In this document: in pieces, positions 19,193-28,483 of the stretch
Layout of the letters: every line of letters begins with the position of its first letter
Position numbering within the stretch: the stretch's first letter is position 1
Assembly (NCBI GenBank): GCA_009594865.1
Contig: VOPT01000018.1
Coordinates: 1-64,000, forward strand
Reading direction: 5' to 3'
Length of the DNA: 64,000 bases
DNA from: Nitrospira sp.
GTDB taxonomy: Bacteria; Nitrospirota; Nitrospiria; Nitrospirales; Nitrospiraceae
Translations under genes and position numbers: made by a program
The notes under the pieces: generated by a model
What the model was told of the DNA's origin: nothing
Databases searched by the model: none
What the model saw: only the letters and a program-made list of their open reading frames with translations

Positions 19193-20068
19193 TTACTCCA
19201 CCATCACCGGGGGCGCCCCGAATCGGAGACTTCCCTTCAGCAGGCCAATCAGACGGCCTAGACGCCAGGCCAACATGGTCTTACCTTCGGGAGTACGAAG
19301 CAATTCGAATATGCGCCCCAACAGGATACGCCAAGCCTGCACGTAACTACGCCAGCGCCACCATTCCCATAGGCAGCCGGCTCCATACTTTTTATACAGA
19401 TACACCTCATATTCCGCATATTGAGCAGCCTGGGCATAGACGCCTTTTTTACTGGCCCGGAGTCGACAGTGCAGTACCGCGTCCGGAACAAATTCCAGCT
19501 TCGCTCCTTTTTGCTGCACTCGCATGCAGTAGTCAATATCCTCACAAATCGGAATGGTTTCATCAAATCCGGCCACGGCATCATGCAGCGCTCGCGTGAT
19601 ACCCAGGGTTCCCGATCCAGCGTGAGGGAACGGCAAAAATCCGAACTGCTGGAGTCCCCCAACCTGCGTGGACCCGCGCGCCGATCGAACGACCGAACTA
19701 TTGAGTGTTTCGAACTCCAAGCGAGAGGCCACGAATCCATGGACGCGCAACGCTTTTTCCATGGCAATCGCCCATCCAGGGGCCGGAACATCATCCGCAT
19801 CACAAAACAGAACATACTCGCCCGTTGCTGCTTGAACCCCTATGTTTCTTGCATGGGACGCCCCTCGCCGTGCAGAGGCATCAATGACGCGAAGATGGGG
19901 TATCCGCAGCATGTGTTTCGCAATGACTCTCCCCAGATTGTCGTTGGACCCATTATCTGCGACAATCACTTCCCACGCCCCTGGCCAATGTTGATCGGCA
20001 AGGGCGCACAGAGTCTCGTCAATTGTGCGGACAGCATTACGGCACGGAATGACGACGCTGAGTGTCAT
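19193..20068 (-). CDS. Family 2 glycosyltransferase
   Basis: A GT-A fold glycosyltransferase of 291 residues. Visible are the N-terminal VVIPCRNAVRTIDETL nucleotide-sugar motif, NGSNDN (~41-46), ARNIG and the metal-binding FCDADD (~89-94). A C-terminal helical extension follows. It starts MTLSVVIPC at ATG 20068. It sits between the second GT2 gene and the deacetylase, all on the minus strand and closely spaced. Donor and acceptor sugars cannot be read from the sequence. It probably adds a residue to the glycan exported by Wzm/Wzt. Confidence 0.93.
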   Translation of the reverse strand: MTLSVVIPCRNAVRTIDETLCALADQHWPGAWEVIVADNGSNDNLGRVIAKHMLRIPHLRVIDASARRGASHARNIGVQAATGEYVLFCDADDVPAPGWAIAMEKALRVHGFVASRLEFETLNSSVVRSARGSTQVGGLQQFGFLPFPHAGSGTLGITRALHDAVAGFDETIPICEDIDYCMRVQQKGAKLEFVPDAVLHCRLRASKKGVYAQAAQYAEYEVYLYKKYGAGCLWEWWRWRSYVQAWRILLGRIFELLRTPEGKTMLAWRLGRLIGLLKGSLRFGAPPVMVE

Positions 20069-20102
20069 GATTCCCCGACTTCACGGTCCTCGACGAATAT
20101 GG

Positions 20103-21377
20103 TTAAGGAGAGACTCTTGCCCGTTCTGCCGTCTCCAGGGACTGCTGAGTCCACGCGCGGTAGCGCGAATAGAGGCGGGCGGGCTGTGCCCAGGAGCTGG
20201 GATCATTCAGCAGAGCACTGACAGCCACGAGGGGGGCTCGTCTTGGAGAACCCTGCTTCATGCTAAGCGCAGCCGACTGAAGAAGATCTCCCAACAATCG
20301 ACGCAATGAACCTGTGTAAGCCGTGTCCGCCTCTGCGGCAGCTTTCGTAATTTCTCGCCAGAATGCCTTCACAGCAGCGACCGGATTGGCTGAAGACATA
20401 GCCAGGGTGCTGGCGATTCGGGTTAACCATTCAATAACCGCCGCCTCCTGCAATAACCAGGGGGTTTCGCGCACGGCTTTGAGCAAATGTGCCTTGGTCG
20501 GTTCAAGGCCGCCGCCAGCCCACCAACGCTGATGAGCAATACTGGCACACACCGCTGCTCTGGCTTTACGGCGTACACGATCAGCATCAGCTGTAGCAGG
20601 AAGGCGTGACAACGCATTTTCCACAATCTGCGGTAGTTGCTGCTCGTTTGTTCCATTGACAATGGTGCTGTACCACAGCCCTTGTTGGGAATACCGTCCG
20701 CGCGCCACAGGTCCGCCGGAAAGAAACATCCATGGAGTAAGCGCTGCAATACGAAGCGCCATGTCATAGTGTTCCATTCCAGCCTTGCTCTCATCGAAAA
20801 ATCCCGCCTGTTCAAATAACTCGCGTCGCACCAACCAAGTCGGTGGATGGAGGAAATCGTCAGTTCTGGCGACAAACTCCTCAAACACATTTCCCGACGG
20901 TCCCCATTCAGGCCAAAGCAACAGCGGCGTTTGTCCTCCGGTCACCACGCTTTGCCCATACAGCACGCCGATTTCCGGATGCGCCTCCAAAATCGGAACC
21001 TGCACCATCAATTTATGGGTAAGGAATTCGTCATCATCGTCTAAGAGGGCAATGTATTTTCCTTTTGCCCGCTTAATCCCCGCATTCCGTGCGCCGGACG
21101 CCCCGCGATTCTGAGGCAGCCTGAGGTATTGCACCGCAGGAAATTCTGCGACGACCTGGGCCGTATTGTCCGGAGAACAATCGTCAACGACGATGATCTC
21201 CATCTGAAAAAGCTCCCCGGCTTGCTCTTGTGCTAAGGCGGACACAATGGCCTTCCTGAGGAGATACGCGCGTTTGTAGGTTGGGATAACCACACTGACA
21301 AGAGGACGTTCCGATGAGGAACTAAGCGCTCCATCCATGCCTTGTTCCTTATGAAGCGTAAATGACTCGTTATCCAT
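20103..21377 (-). CDS. Family 2 glycosyltransferase with C-terminal extension
   Basis: A 424-residue protein. The N-terminal GT-A domain (~25-240) has VVIPTYKRAYLLRKAI, VVDDCSPDNT, NRGASGARNAG and ALLDDDDE (metal-binding aspartates). About 180 helical residues follow, with no transmembrane segment; this extension is common among GT2 enzymes of LPS and capsule clusters. ATG 21377 is chosen because GAGAGGTGAG lies about ten bases upstream; a frame reaching 21407 lacks that. It is separated by 34 bases from the next GT2 gene. Sugar specificity unknown. Confidence 0.92.
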   Translation of the reverse strand: MDNESFTLHKEQGMDGALSSSSERPLVSVVIPTYKRAYLLRKAIVSALAQEQAGELFQMEIIVVDDCSPDNTAQVVAEFPAVQYLRLPQNRGASGARNAGIKRAKGKYIALLDDDDEFLTHKLMVQVPILEAHPEIGVLYGQSVVTGGQTPLLLWPEWGPSGNVFEEFVARTDDFLHPPTWLVRRELFEQAGFFDESKAGMEHYDMALRIAALTPWMFLSGGPVARGRYSQQGLWYSTIVNGTNEQQLPQIVENALSRLPATADADRVRRKARAAVCASIAHQRWWAGGGLEPTKAHLLKAVRETPWLLQEAAVIEWLTRIASTLAMSSANPVAAVKAFWREITKAAAEADTAYTGSLRRLLGDLLQSAALSMKQGSPRRAPLVAVSALLNDPSSWAQPARLYSRYRAWTQQSLETAERARVSP

Positions 21378-21558
21378 AGAAACGCTCACCTCTCTGAACC
21401 TCGGCACTCTGATGGCGATATGGCTTGCCTAGTCGATAGCCTCAAGACGCCGGAGGCTTGGGCATTCACGAATCACGATTTGTGTCTGATAAGAAATCAT
21501 GTGTCTCGTCACGAGAGAGTGGATAGCTAGGAAAGTGATAAGTCAACCGATCGGCCGC

Positions 21559-22659
21559 TCATTCGTCGGGCACATGGCATCCAACGCCGCCTTCCAAGGC
21601 AATCCACTGAGGCCTACACGCAGATTCCTGAACGGCTTCCATCGCCCGTTGCACAGCAAGACCGTCGTAAAAAGAGGCATCGACATTACTGTTCAACCTT
21701 CCTCGGAAACAGGCATCCACAAAACTCCACATCATCGTCCGCAAACAATGCGGTCTACCGGTGGAAGCCTCCTCCGGTAACGGCACCGGTTCCCACGCTG
21801 GGCGGGTAGAGCGAGACGCCCGCAACATATCGACGGAGCCACGGCTCAAAGACGCTCGCAAGGCGCCTTCCCGTCCCACCACCTCGATATAGGCTTTATC
21901 GCCGGAGTTTGGCGTGGCACGGCTCGCAAATAGATGGCCCTGAATCCCGTCCCGGCAGACAAACCAGGCCGAAGCGATGTCATCGGTTTCGACCTGCGCA
22001 GGCACGCCGGTCCTGTGATCGATTCGCTCACGCGGAATCAATAGGGTACTACCGGCCACTGACTCGATCGGACCGATGATAAAGCCGATGAGATCGAACA
22101 GGTGAGATCCGACGTCGTACAAAATCCCGGCACCCGCGCAGTCGCGTTTCTCTCGAAAACCGATTCTTGAATCCGGCTTCACACCTTCCCAGGACGCATA
22201 TTGCACACGCACGTGGTACGGCTCTCCGATGTCGCCTTTCAGCAGCCGACGTTTTAACTCCTGAACCCCATACAAATACCGGTACGTGAAAGCGACTTGG
22301 TGTATGGCATGAGTCCGCTCTGCGTCCTGGACCATCTCGATGGCTTCATGCACATTCATGCCGAGCGGCTTTTCACACAAGACATGCTTCCCAGCTGCGA
22401 ACGCAGCTTTTGCCTGACGGGCATGCGCCACGTTTGGCGTCGCGATGGTAATGGCATCGATATCTTTCCGTGCGCAGACCTGTGCGTAGTCGAGAGAAAT
22501 CTCCGGTACCCCGAGCCGGTCAGCCATGGCTCGAGTACGTGTCGCGTTTCTCCCGCAGAGAACGATCACCTCGGCATCGGGATGAGAGTGCAATCCCGGC
22601 ACGTGACAGGCTTCAGCAAATGCTCCTGTGCCAAGGACAGCTACCCGCAGCTTTTTCAT
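21559..22659 (-). CDS. Gfo/Idh/MocA family oxidoreductase
   Basis: A 366-residue NAD(P)-dependent sugar dehydrogenase. The N-terminal Rossmann fold starts RVAVLGTGAFAEACHVPGL (~4-22), followed by the family's EKPLGMNVHEA motif (~96, catalytic Lys) and a C-terminal beta-sheet dimerisation domain with GAGILYDVGSHLFDL (~180-195) and its His. Members oxidise or reduce nucleotide sugars or inositols. Upstream position in the glycan cluster on the same strand suggests it makes a modified sugar donor. The 181-base gap to the next gene, 21378-21558, may contain a separate promoter for the glycosyltransferases. Confidence 0.93.
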   Translation of the reverse strand: MKKLRVAVLGTGAFAEACHVPGLHSHPDAEVIVLCGRNATRTRAMADRLGVPEISLDYAQVCARKDIDAITIATPNVAHARQAKAAFAAGKHVLCEKPLGMNVHEAIEMVQDAERTHAIHQVAFTYRYLYGVQELKRRLLKGDIGEPYHVRVQYASWEGVKPDSRIGFREKRDCAGAGILYDVGSHLFDLIGFIIGPIESVAGSTLLIPRERIDHRTGVPAQVETDDIASAWFVCRDGIQGHLFASRATPNSGDKAYIEVVGREGALRASLSRGSVDMLRASRSTRPAWEPVPLPEEASTGRPHCLRTMMWSFVDACFRGRLNSNVDASFYDGLAVQRAMEAVQESACRPQWIALEGGVGCHVPDE

Positions 22660-22803
22660 AGAATGACCTGATGAGGAAGGACCAACCGCTGGGTCTGGTA
22701 TGGCGAATGTTCAGCCATGATTCAAGAACGAACCCCCGTGAAGCAGCGGTACTATGGCATACCGTACTTCTAGCGTGTAATAAGGGATTCCCCGATACGC
22801 GGA

Positions 22804-22815
22804 AGGAATATTCCT
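22804..22815. promoter_or_regulatory. Perfect 12-bp palindrome upstream of the oxidoreductase gene
   Basis: AGGAATATTCCT is a perfect 12-bp palindrome, 144 bases upstream of the minus-strand oxidoreductase start (22659), in the 218-base gap 22660-22877. It could be an operator for the glycan cluster or a chance site. No promoter hexamers are convincing in this gap. Confidence 0.25.
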
Positions 22816-22877
22816 GAGCAAAAGAGGATGACGGGAAAAGGTCCTGGCAGGACTGTCAATGCGAACGCTTCATTATC

Positions 22878-23531
22878 TCACGTGTCCGACCGAACAAGTC
22901 CAGTCCTGATTGCCAACCGCACAAGACCTGGCACATCGTGGATTTCCAAACGTTCCATCAACTGGGCTCGATGGGTTTCCACGGTTTTGACGCTCAAAGC
23001 AAGACGGTGGGCAATGTGTTTTGTGGAGCAGCCTTCGGCAATCAATTGAAGAATTTCCCGTTGCCGCGCCGTGAGTTTGCCCAGTGGGCTTGTCGACACA
23101 TCATCCTGCCGACAGTAGGCATCCAGGGTGAACTTAGCCATGGCCGGAGTCAGATAGGTCTCTCCTCGACAGACGGCCTTAATGGCCAGCTCCAATTCGG
23201 GACGATCCGCATCCTTGAGCAAATACCCCGAGGCGCCGGCTCGCAAGGCTTCCTTGAGGTACTCCTCGTTTGTGTACATCGTCAGCATGAGCACCTTTGT
23301 CCTCGGACACTCCTGCCGCATCCGGCTCGTTGCCTCCAGACCATTCATACCGGACATGGCGATATCCATTAACACCACTTCGGGCTCCAGTTCTTTGGAA
23401 ACACGTAGCGCATCGCGGCCATCGCTCACTTCCCCGATGACCTGAATTCCCTCCAGCTTCTCCAGTAGAGCCCGGAATCCCGCCCGGACCAATGTATGAT
23501 CCTCAGCCAGCAAGACCCTGATCTTGTTCAT
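22878..23531 (-). CDS. NarL/FixJ-type LuxR response regulator
   Basis: The 217-residue regulator has a receiver domain (1-~120) with ED in LLAEDHTLVR, phospho-Asp in VVLMDIAMSGMNG (~52) and Lys in YLLKDAD, and a C-terminal LuxR HTH (~148-208) with LTARQREILQLIAEG...TKHIAHRLALSVKTVETHRAQL. I chose ATG 23531, which overlaps the kinase stop as ATGA, implying translational coupling; an in-frame ATG at 23537 is also possible. It is the cognate partner of the HisKA_3 kinase encoded immediately upstream. Confidence 0.95.
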   Translation of the reverse strand: MNKIRVLLAEDHTLVRAGFRALLEKLEGIQVIGEVSDGRDALRVSKELEPEVVLMDIAMSGMNGLEATSRMRQECPRTKVLMLTMYTNEEYLKEALRAGASGYLLKDADRPELELAIKAVCRGETYLTPAMAKFTLDAYCRQDDVSTSPLGKLTARQREILQLIAEGCSTKHIAHRLALSVKTVETHRAQLMERLEIHDVPGLVRLAIRTGLVRSDT

Positions 23532-25060
23532 GCCCATGATTCCTCAGTGCCGTTGGACACGACACCATGCGGAAAGGAGGCACGAATTTCCGTGCCCACG
23601 GCCGGCGTCGATTCAATCCTGAAGGTTCCTCCGGCAAGACGAACCCGTTCTTCCATCCCCGACAGTCCGACACTGGTCCCGACCCTGGGGCCGGATCGAA
23701 TCGCGTCTTGATCAAACCCGATGCCATTGTCGCGAATCACCATCGTCAACGCTTGCGAAGACCGCTCCAGCAGCACTTCTACCTTTTGCGCTTGGGAGTG
23801 GCGCACGACATTCGTCAAGGCTTCCTGCGCGAGCCGAAAGCAGGCAATTTCAATCTCTGGAGACGGCCTGCTCGTCAGGCCGTCCGCGGAAAACTTCAAC
23901 TGCCAGCCCGCGCGTTCTGCCTGTCTGCCGACGTACCACCTGAGAGCCGGCACGAGGCCCAATTCATCCAACAACGATGGTCGTAGGTCCAACGCCAGAC
24001 TGCGCACTCGCTGCAAAACCTGCGCCAATATTTCCAAACTGTCCGCGATCTGGTCCTCAACCGGCTCGCAATTGGGATGGGTCCGAAGCTCCCGCAGATT
24101 CAACTTGATGGCGGTCAACGCCTGGCCGATCTCGTCGTGCAAGTCTCGGGCAATCGCGCGACGCTCTAATTCCTGAATTTCCATCAGGCGTCGCGAAAGC
24201 ACCCGTAGCCGCTCATTGGCGTCGCGCAGGTCGGCCGTACGCTCCGTGACCCGCAGTTCCAATTCTTCATGCGCATCCTTCAGGGCCTTCTGCGCCCGTA
24301 TTTGCTCCGTAATATCCGTGTTCAATTCCAAGCTCCCGCTCGGCATCCCTGCAGCATCGCGCAGCAGAGTCCATCGACTGGATACCGTGATCTCCCTCCC
24401 GGAACGCGTTGTATGCACAAGTTCACCGCGCCACAACCCCTGCTCCAGAAATTGCTGTTTGATCTCCTCTAACGGGAACGGAAACGTGGTGCTCAAAAAG
24501 TCATGAATATACGCCCCCAGTGCTTCTTCCGCCGTCCATCCATACAAACGAACGGCGCCTTCATTCCAGTACGTAATCGTATCAGCCAGCAGATCGCGAA
24601 CCAGAATGGCATCGTTGGCTAAATCGAGCAGCTTCGCCTGGCGACGCAGCAAGGCCTCGGCTTGTAACTGCCCCCGCCGATCCTTGGCGACAAAGCAATA
24701 TCCCAGAATGTTTCCAGTTTCATCAGGAATGGCACTCACAGACAGCACGACCGGAAACCGATACCCGCTTCGATCAAGATACGTCCACTGGTCTTCGACT
24801 ATCCGACCAATACCGACCAGGGCGACGATGACGCCGAATGGATCTTGAATTGGGCATCCCGACTCGGTTGCAAGCGTTTCTCCGCGGCGGCGTAGTTCGT
24901 CGGGATCATGAAAAACGGCCGGCGTCACTTTACCGACAACCGCATCGGCGCGGGTTCCGAGTAATCGCTCGGCCGCGCTATTGAAGCTGGTAATGATTCC
25001 ATCCGGCCTGGTCGAGATGACGAGCACTCTGCTCAAGTCGGTATCATGGTGTTCAATCAT
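23528..25060 (-). CDS. PAS-domain sensor histidine kinase (NarL-type partner, HisKA_3)
   Basis: A 510-residue kinase without transmembrane segments. It has two PAS/PAC domains (~10-135 and ~145-270), a coiled coil with LELRVTERTADLRDANERL, a HisKA_3 phosphoacceptor region with ARDLHDEIGQALTAIKLNLREL (~305), and a HATPase domain (~400-505) with DNGIGFD and VGLSGMEERVRLAGG, all typical of NarX/DegS-like kinases. I chose ATG 25060; upstream in-frame starts up to 25237 give an unlikely Ser/Arg-rich N-terminus, though an internal ATG at 25165 cannot be excluded. A PAS-bound cofactor may report redox or a soluble ligand. Couples to the regulator at 22878-23531. Confidence 0.93.
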   Translation of the reverse strand: MIEHHDTDLSRVLVISTRPDGIITSFNSAAERLLGTRADAVVGKVTPAVFHDPDELRRRGETLATESGCPIQDPFGVIVALVGIGRIVEDQWTYLDRSGYRFPVVLSVSAIPDETGNILGYCFVAKDRRGQLQAEALLRRQAKLLDLANDAILVRDLLADTITYWNEGAVRLYGWTAEEALGAYIHDFLSTTFPFPLEEIKQQFLEQGLWRGELVHTTRSGREITVSSRWTLLRDAAGMPSGSLELNTDITEQIRAQKALKDAHEELELRVTERTADLRDANERLRVLSRRLMEIQELERRAIARDLHDEIGQALTAIKLNLRELRTHPNCEPVEDQIADSLEILAQVLQRVRSLALDLRPSLLDELGLVPALRWYVGRQAERAGWQLKFSADGLTSRPSPEIEIACFRLAQEALTNVVRHSQAQKVEVLLERSSQALTMVIRDNGIGFDQDAIRSGPRVGTSVGLSGMEERVRLAGGTFRIESTPAVGTEIRASFPHGVVSNGTEESWA

Positions 25061-25257
25061 GTGGCTTCTCGTGCGGCCCCATCCCAGCCAGCTCTGAGAG
25101 GAGAGTGGTCCACTCGGCGGCCAACGTTCCAGCACTGGTGGAGAGGCCAGGCTGCCGGCAATCATACTACAGAGCGCAAATGCACGCGATAGCCGGAGAG
25201 AAACGCGCGCATAGAGAGAACATCTGGATCGAGGCAACTAACAAGCGAGTCTGCGAT

Positions 25258-26169
25258 CTAGTGACGACGCTGTTGAGGCTCAGTTTGTCTGCCGACCAAC
25301 CACACGCCGGTGAGAATAAGTACAATGCCTGCAATTTCCCGCGGCCCAATCGCTTCACCCAAGATGAGGGCGGAGAGCAACAACGCCGACACGGGGATGA
25401 GATTCACGAACACACCTGCCCGCGAAGGCCCCACTCCTTGCACGCCATATAGCCATGCCTGTTGGCCCAAGGCCGTGGCGAACACAATGAGATACCCTAC
25501 AGCCAGCCAACCAGAAACCGGCACGGTACCAGGGCCCGTCATCAACATTTTCTGATCGGTCCAGAGGAGAGGAATCTGCAACAGCAGCGAGAGCAACAGC
25601 GTCGTCCAATTGACGGTCAGTGGAGACAGCCGGTCCATGACCTGACGGCCGCCGATCGAATACAACGCCCAGCTCACCAGCCCCGACAACACCAGCGCCC
25701 CGCCCAACCAGGGATGATCGCCGATGGGGGCGTCCCCTCCAATCCCTGAGACGAGTGCGACTCCCGCAAAAGAAACCGCACAACCGCCGGCGACCTTATT
25801 GAACGGAATATCACGCACCAACAGAGAAGACAACAAGGCCGTGATGGCCGGGCTGGCGCCGATCAGCACGCCGGCAGTGGAGGCCCCGACATAGCGAAGA
25901 CCGAACAACGTCAGCAAATGATTGCCGAGCACGCCCAACCCCAATAAGGAGAGCACCTTGAGGTCGCGGGCCGTCAACGTTGTCCGGCCACCTTCAGTCC
26001 ACCACCACAAGGGGATTAAAATCGCCAGCGCGCCGATACCGCGGAGAAGCGACGTCTCCACGGCCGAAAAGGCCCCGAGTGCCAGCTTTTGCCCGACGAT
26101 CGACCCGCCCCAGACCAACGCCGAAATCGTCAGCGCCGCATACGCGGCAGGTACGGAGGGTTTTTCCAT
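25258..26169 (-). CDS. EamA/DMT family transporter
   Basis: A 303-residue inner-membrane protein with ten hydrophobic helices in two repeated EamA halves (~10-140 and ~155-295). The first half contains SALVWGGSIVGQKLAL; both halves show the typical P-x-x-A-x-L-x-x-x-L-x-x-E/D-x-I-P pattern near their ends. Drug/metabolite transporters of this type often export amino acids or metabolites; the substrate is not readable here. It starts at ATG 26169. It stands between a histidine kinase gene and an O-methyltransferase gene with no obvious operon. Nothing is seen in the 197-base gap 25061-25257. Confidence 0.9.
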   Translation of the reverse strand: MEKPSVPAAYAALTISALVWGGSIVGQKLALGAFSAVETSLLRGIGALAILIPLWWWTEGGRTTLTARDLKVLSLLGLGVLGNHLLTLFGLRYVGASTAGVLIGASPAITALLSSLLVRDIPFNKVAGGCAVSFAGVALVSGIGGDAPIGDHPWLGGALVLSGLVSWALYSIGGRQVMDRLSPLTVNWTTLLLSLLLQIPLLWTDQKMLMTGPGTVPVSGWLAVGYLIVFATALGQQAWLYGVQGVGPSRAGVFVNLIPVSALLLSALILGEAIGPREIAGIVLILTGVWLVGRQTEPQQRRH

Positions 26170-26228
26170 TCAGTCCATTCCTGAACTCTGCACCGGCTGC
26201 ACGATTGAGAATTCGCGACCAGCGACGG

Positions 26229-26879
26229 CTAGCGCGACGAGTTGGGAGTGATCACCCAAATGCCATCCCGGATAGTCGCTAACACGGCTGTGACACGCCC
26301 ATCGGCCGCCACGATCCGGTTGAGATCCTGGATTGCCGCCGTCCGATCATCAGGCGGCGGATCGGTAAGGACGTCTCCACCCCATAAGACGTTGTCGACA
26401 AGAATGACTCCGCGCGGCGACAGCAATTCCATGGCGCGCTGATAATACTTCACGTAGTTCACCTTGTCGGCATCGACAAAAATCAGATCGAAGGGTCCTG
26501 TCAACTCTGCCATTGTCTCCAGGGCTGGCCCCATACGGATCTCAATTTGACGACCATGTGGCGACTGCGCGAAAAATCGGCGCGCCACCGCGGCAGATTC
26601 TTCATCCACCTCGCACGTGACCACCCGACCCTGCTCAGGCAAGGCTTCAGCAAAGCAGAGGGCGCTATAGCCCGTGAACATGCCGATTTCCAGAACCCGC
26701 TCAGCCCGGACAAGTCTGGTCATAACATGAAGAAAAGCCCCTTCCAGCGGCCCCACCAGCATCCGGGCAAACTCCATCGTGCGTTCGGTTTCCTCGCGGA
26801 GAGCCCGACGAACTGGCGTCTCCGGCAGGGAGCAGGCAGCAGCATAGGCATCGATATTCGGCGACACGAGATCGGCCAT
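26229..26879 (-). CDS. SAM-dependent O-methyltransferase (class I, catechol/CCoAOMT-like)
   Basis: A 216-residue methyltransferase_3 family protein. Visible are the SAM-binding motif VLEIGMFTGYSALCFAEALP (~60-79), the acidic VVTCEVDEESA (~86-96), FDLIFVDADKVNYVKYY (~130-146, metal-binding Asp) and VLWGG (~165). These features match bacterial caffeoyl-CoA/catechol O-methyltransferase-like enzymes, which use a divalent metal. ATG 26879 is selected because GGAG lies about nine bases upstream; the GTG at 26888 is too close to it. Substrate unknown. The start is only 23 bases from the divergent peptidase ATG at 26903. Confidence 0.9.
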   Translation of the reverse strand: MADLVSPNIDAYAAACSLPETPVRRALREETERTMEFARMLVGPLEGAFLHVMTRLVRAERVLEIGMFTGYSALCFAEALPEQGRVVTCEVDEESAAVARRFFAQSPHGRQIEIRMGPALETMAELTGPFDLIFVDADKVNYVKYYQRAMELLSPRGVILVDNVLWGGDVLTDPPPDDRTAAIQDLNRIVAADGRVTAVLATIRDGIWVITPNSSR

Positions 26880-26902
26880 GAGTTTCACTCCAGGAGAGAG
26901 TT

Positions 26903-28483
26903 ATGCGACAATTCGCACCGGCCGCGAATCATACCACGTCATCGTGGAGAAAGAGCGTAGACGTGAAGACCTTGAAGACATTGGAACCGTTAACGAGCCG
27001 ACTGCTGGAAATTAAGCGTATTCAAAGCGCGGCTTCCGTCTTGTCATGGGATCAGGAAACATACATGCCGGCAGGCGGCGGGGCAGCCCGCGCCGAACAA
27101 ATCGCCACCCTGGAAGGCCTGGCGCATGAGCGACTCGTGTCGCCTCACATTGAATCCTTATTGACTGCATGGATCGATCCTACGACCGGACAGGCGGCAG
27201 ACACCTGGGATGAACCATCGCGCTCGCTGTTGCGAGAGGTCTGGCGCGACTTCCGGCGTGCGAAAAAACTTCCGTCTGATTTTGTCATCCGCCTGAGCCG
27301 TGAATGTTCGTTGGCGCAACAGGCCTGGGTGGCTGCGCGGGCAGAAAGTCGATTCGGGAAATTTCTGCCTTCGCTGAAAACCGTACTCGCCCTCAAATGT
27401 GAAGAAGCGCAGTATTTGGGGTACCGGGATTCACCCTATGACGCGCTGCTGGATACCTACGAGCCCGGCGCCACGGTAGGCCAACTCACGCCGCTCTTCG
27501 CACAACTCCGTGCCCGACTGGTTCCGCTCCTGAAGCGCGTTCAGGCCAGCCAGGTGAGCATCGACGATAGCTGCCTCCACCATAGCTTTGATCACACGAA
27601 GCAGATTGAGTTTGGGCGGCTGGTCCTTGTCGCCATGGGATACGATTTCGAGCGCGGCCGCCTCGATCTCTCGGCGCATCCGTTTACCACCTCATTTCAC
27701 CCGACGGACGTCCGGGTGACGACGAGGGTCTTCGAGAAGGATTTGCCGTCATGCCTCTTCAGCTGCATTCACGAAGGCGGCCATGGCTTGTACGATCAGG
27801 GCCTGGACCCACGCTATTACGGATCGCCCCTCGGCGAGTCTGTCTCACTCGGCTTTCATGAGAGCCAATCGCGGCTCTGGGAAAACTGTGTGGGCCGGTC
27901 GCGGGCATTCTGGCAATGCTTCTACCCCCTGTTGCAGCACACATTCCCTCAACAACTGGCCGGCCTGTCCCTCGATCAGTTCTATGCCGCCATCAATCGC
28001 GTCACCCCCTCGCTCATCCGCGTAGAGGCTGATGAGCTGACCTACAATCTGCATATCATGCTGCGCGTGGAAATTGAGCAGGCTCTCATTGAGGGTCGGG
28101 CGCAGGCGGAAGATCTCCCAAGCCTGTGGAATGACAGAATGCAGGCCTACCTGGGCATCACCCCGTCACAGGATGCCGACGGCGTCCTGCAGGACGTACA
28201 CTGGTCGATGGGGGCCTTCGGTTATTTTCCCACCTATACGTTAGGCAACCTGTACTCGGTACAATTTTTCGAGCAGGCGAAGCTGGAGATTCCGCAATTG
28301 GACGAACAGATTGCAGCCGGGCAATTAGTCCCGCTCAGGCACTGGCTGGAACAAAAGATTCACCGGTGGGGACGGATGTTTACGCCGGACCATTTAGCTC
28401 GACGGGTCACCGGTAACGGCGTAAGTCCGGAGCCGTTCTTACGATATCTCGAGGCAAAATACGGAGATCTGTACCGTCTCTAA
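26903..28483 (+). CDS. Carboxypeptidase Taq (M32 metallopeptidase)
   Basis: The 526-residue protein is a full-length M32 zinc carboxypeptidase. The HEXXH zinc site is at residues 290-294 (HEGGH), preceded by DVRVTTR, the M32 DXRXT motif (~269), with HESQSRLWEN (~318) supplying the third ligand, and IRVEADE (~378). It removes C-terminal residues from peptides in the cytoplasm. AGGAG is placed seven bases before ATG 26903, but an alternative GTG at 26963 would leave room for divergent promoters between this gene and the methyltransferase gene. The first ~20 residues from ATG 26903 are not family-conserved, so the start is uncertain. Confidence 0.96.
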   Translation: MRQFAPAANHTTSSWRKSVDVKTLKTLEPLTSRLLEIKRIQSAASVLSWDQETYMPAGGGAARAEQIATLEGLAHERLVSPHIESLLTAWIDPTTGQAADTWDEPSRSLLREVWRDFRRAKKLPSDFVIRLSRECSLAQQAWVAARAESRFGKFLPSLKTVLALKCEEAQYLGYRDSPYDALLDTYEPGATVGQLTPLFAQLRARLVPLLKRVQASQVSIDDSCLHHSFDHTKQIEFGRLVLVAMGYDFERGRLDLSAHPFTTSFHPTDVRVTTRVFEKDLPSCLFSCIHEGGHGLYDQGLDPRYYGSPLGESVSLGFHESQSRLWENCVGRSRAFWQCFYPLLQHTFPQQLAGLSLDQFYAAINRVTPSLIRVEADELTYNLHIMLRVEIEQALIEGRAQAEDLPSLWNDRMQAYLGITPSQDADGVLQDVHWSMGAFGYFPTYTLGNLYSVQFFEQAKLEIPQLDEQIAAGQLVPLRHWLEQKIHRWGRMFTPDHLARRVTGNGVSPEPFLRYLEAKYGDLYRL

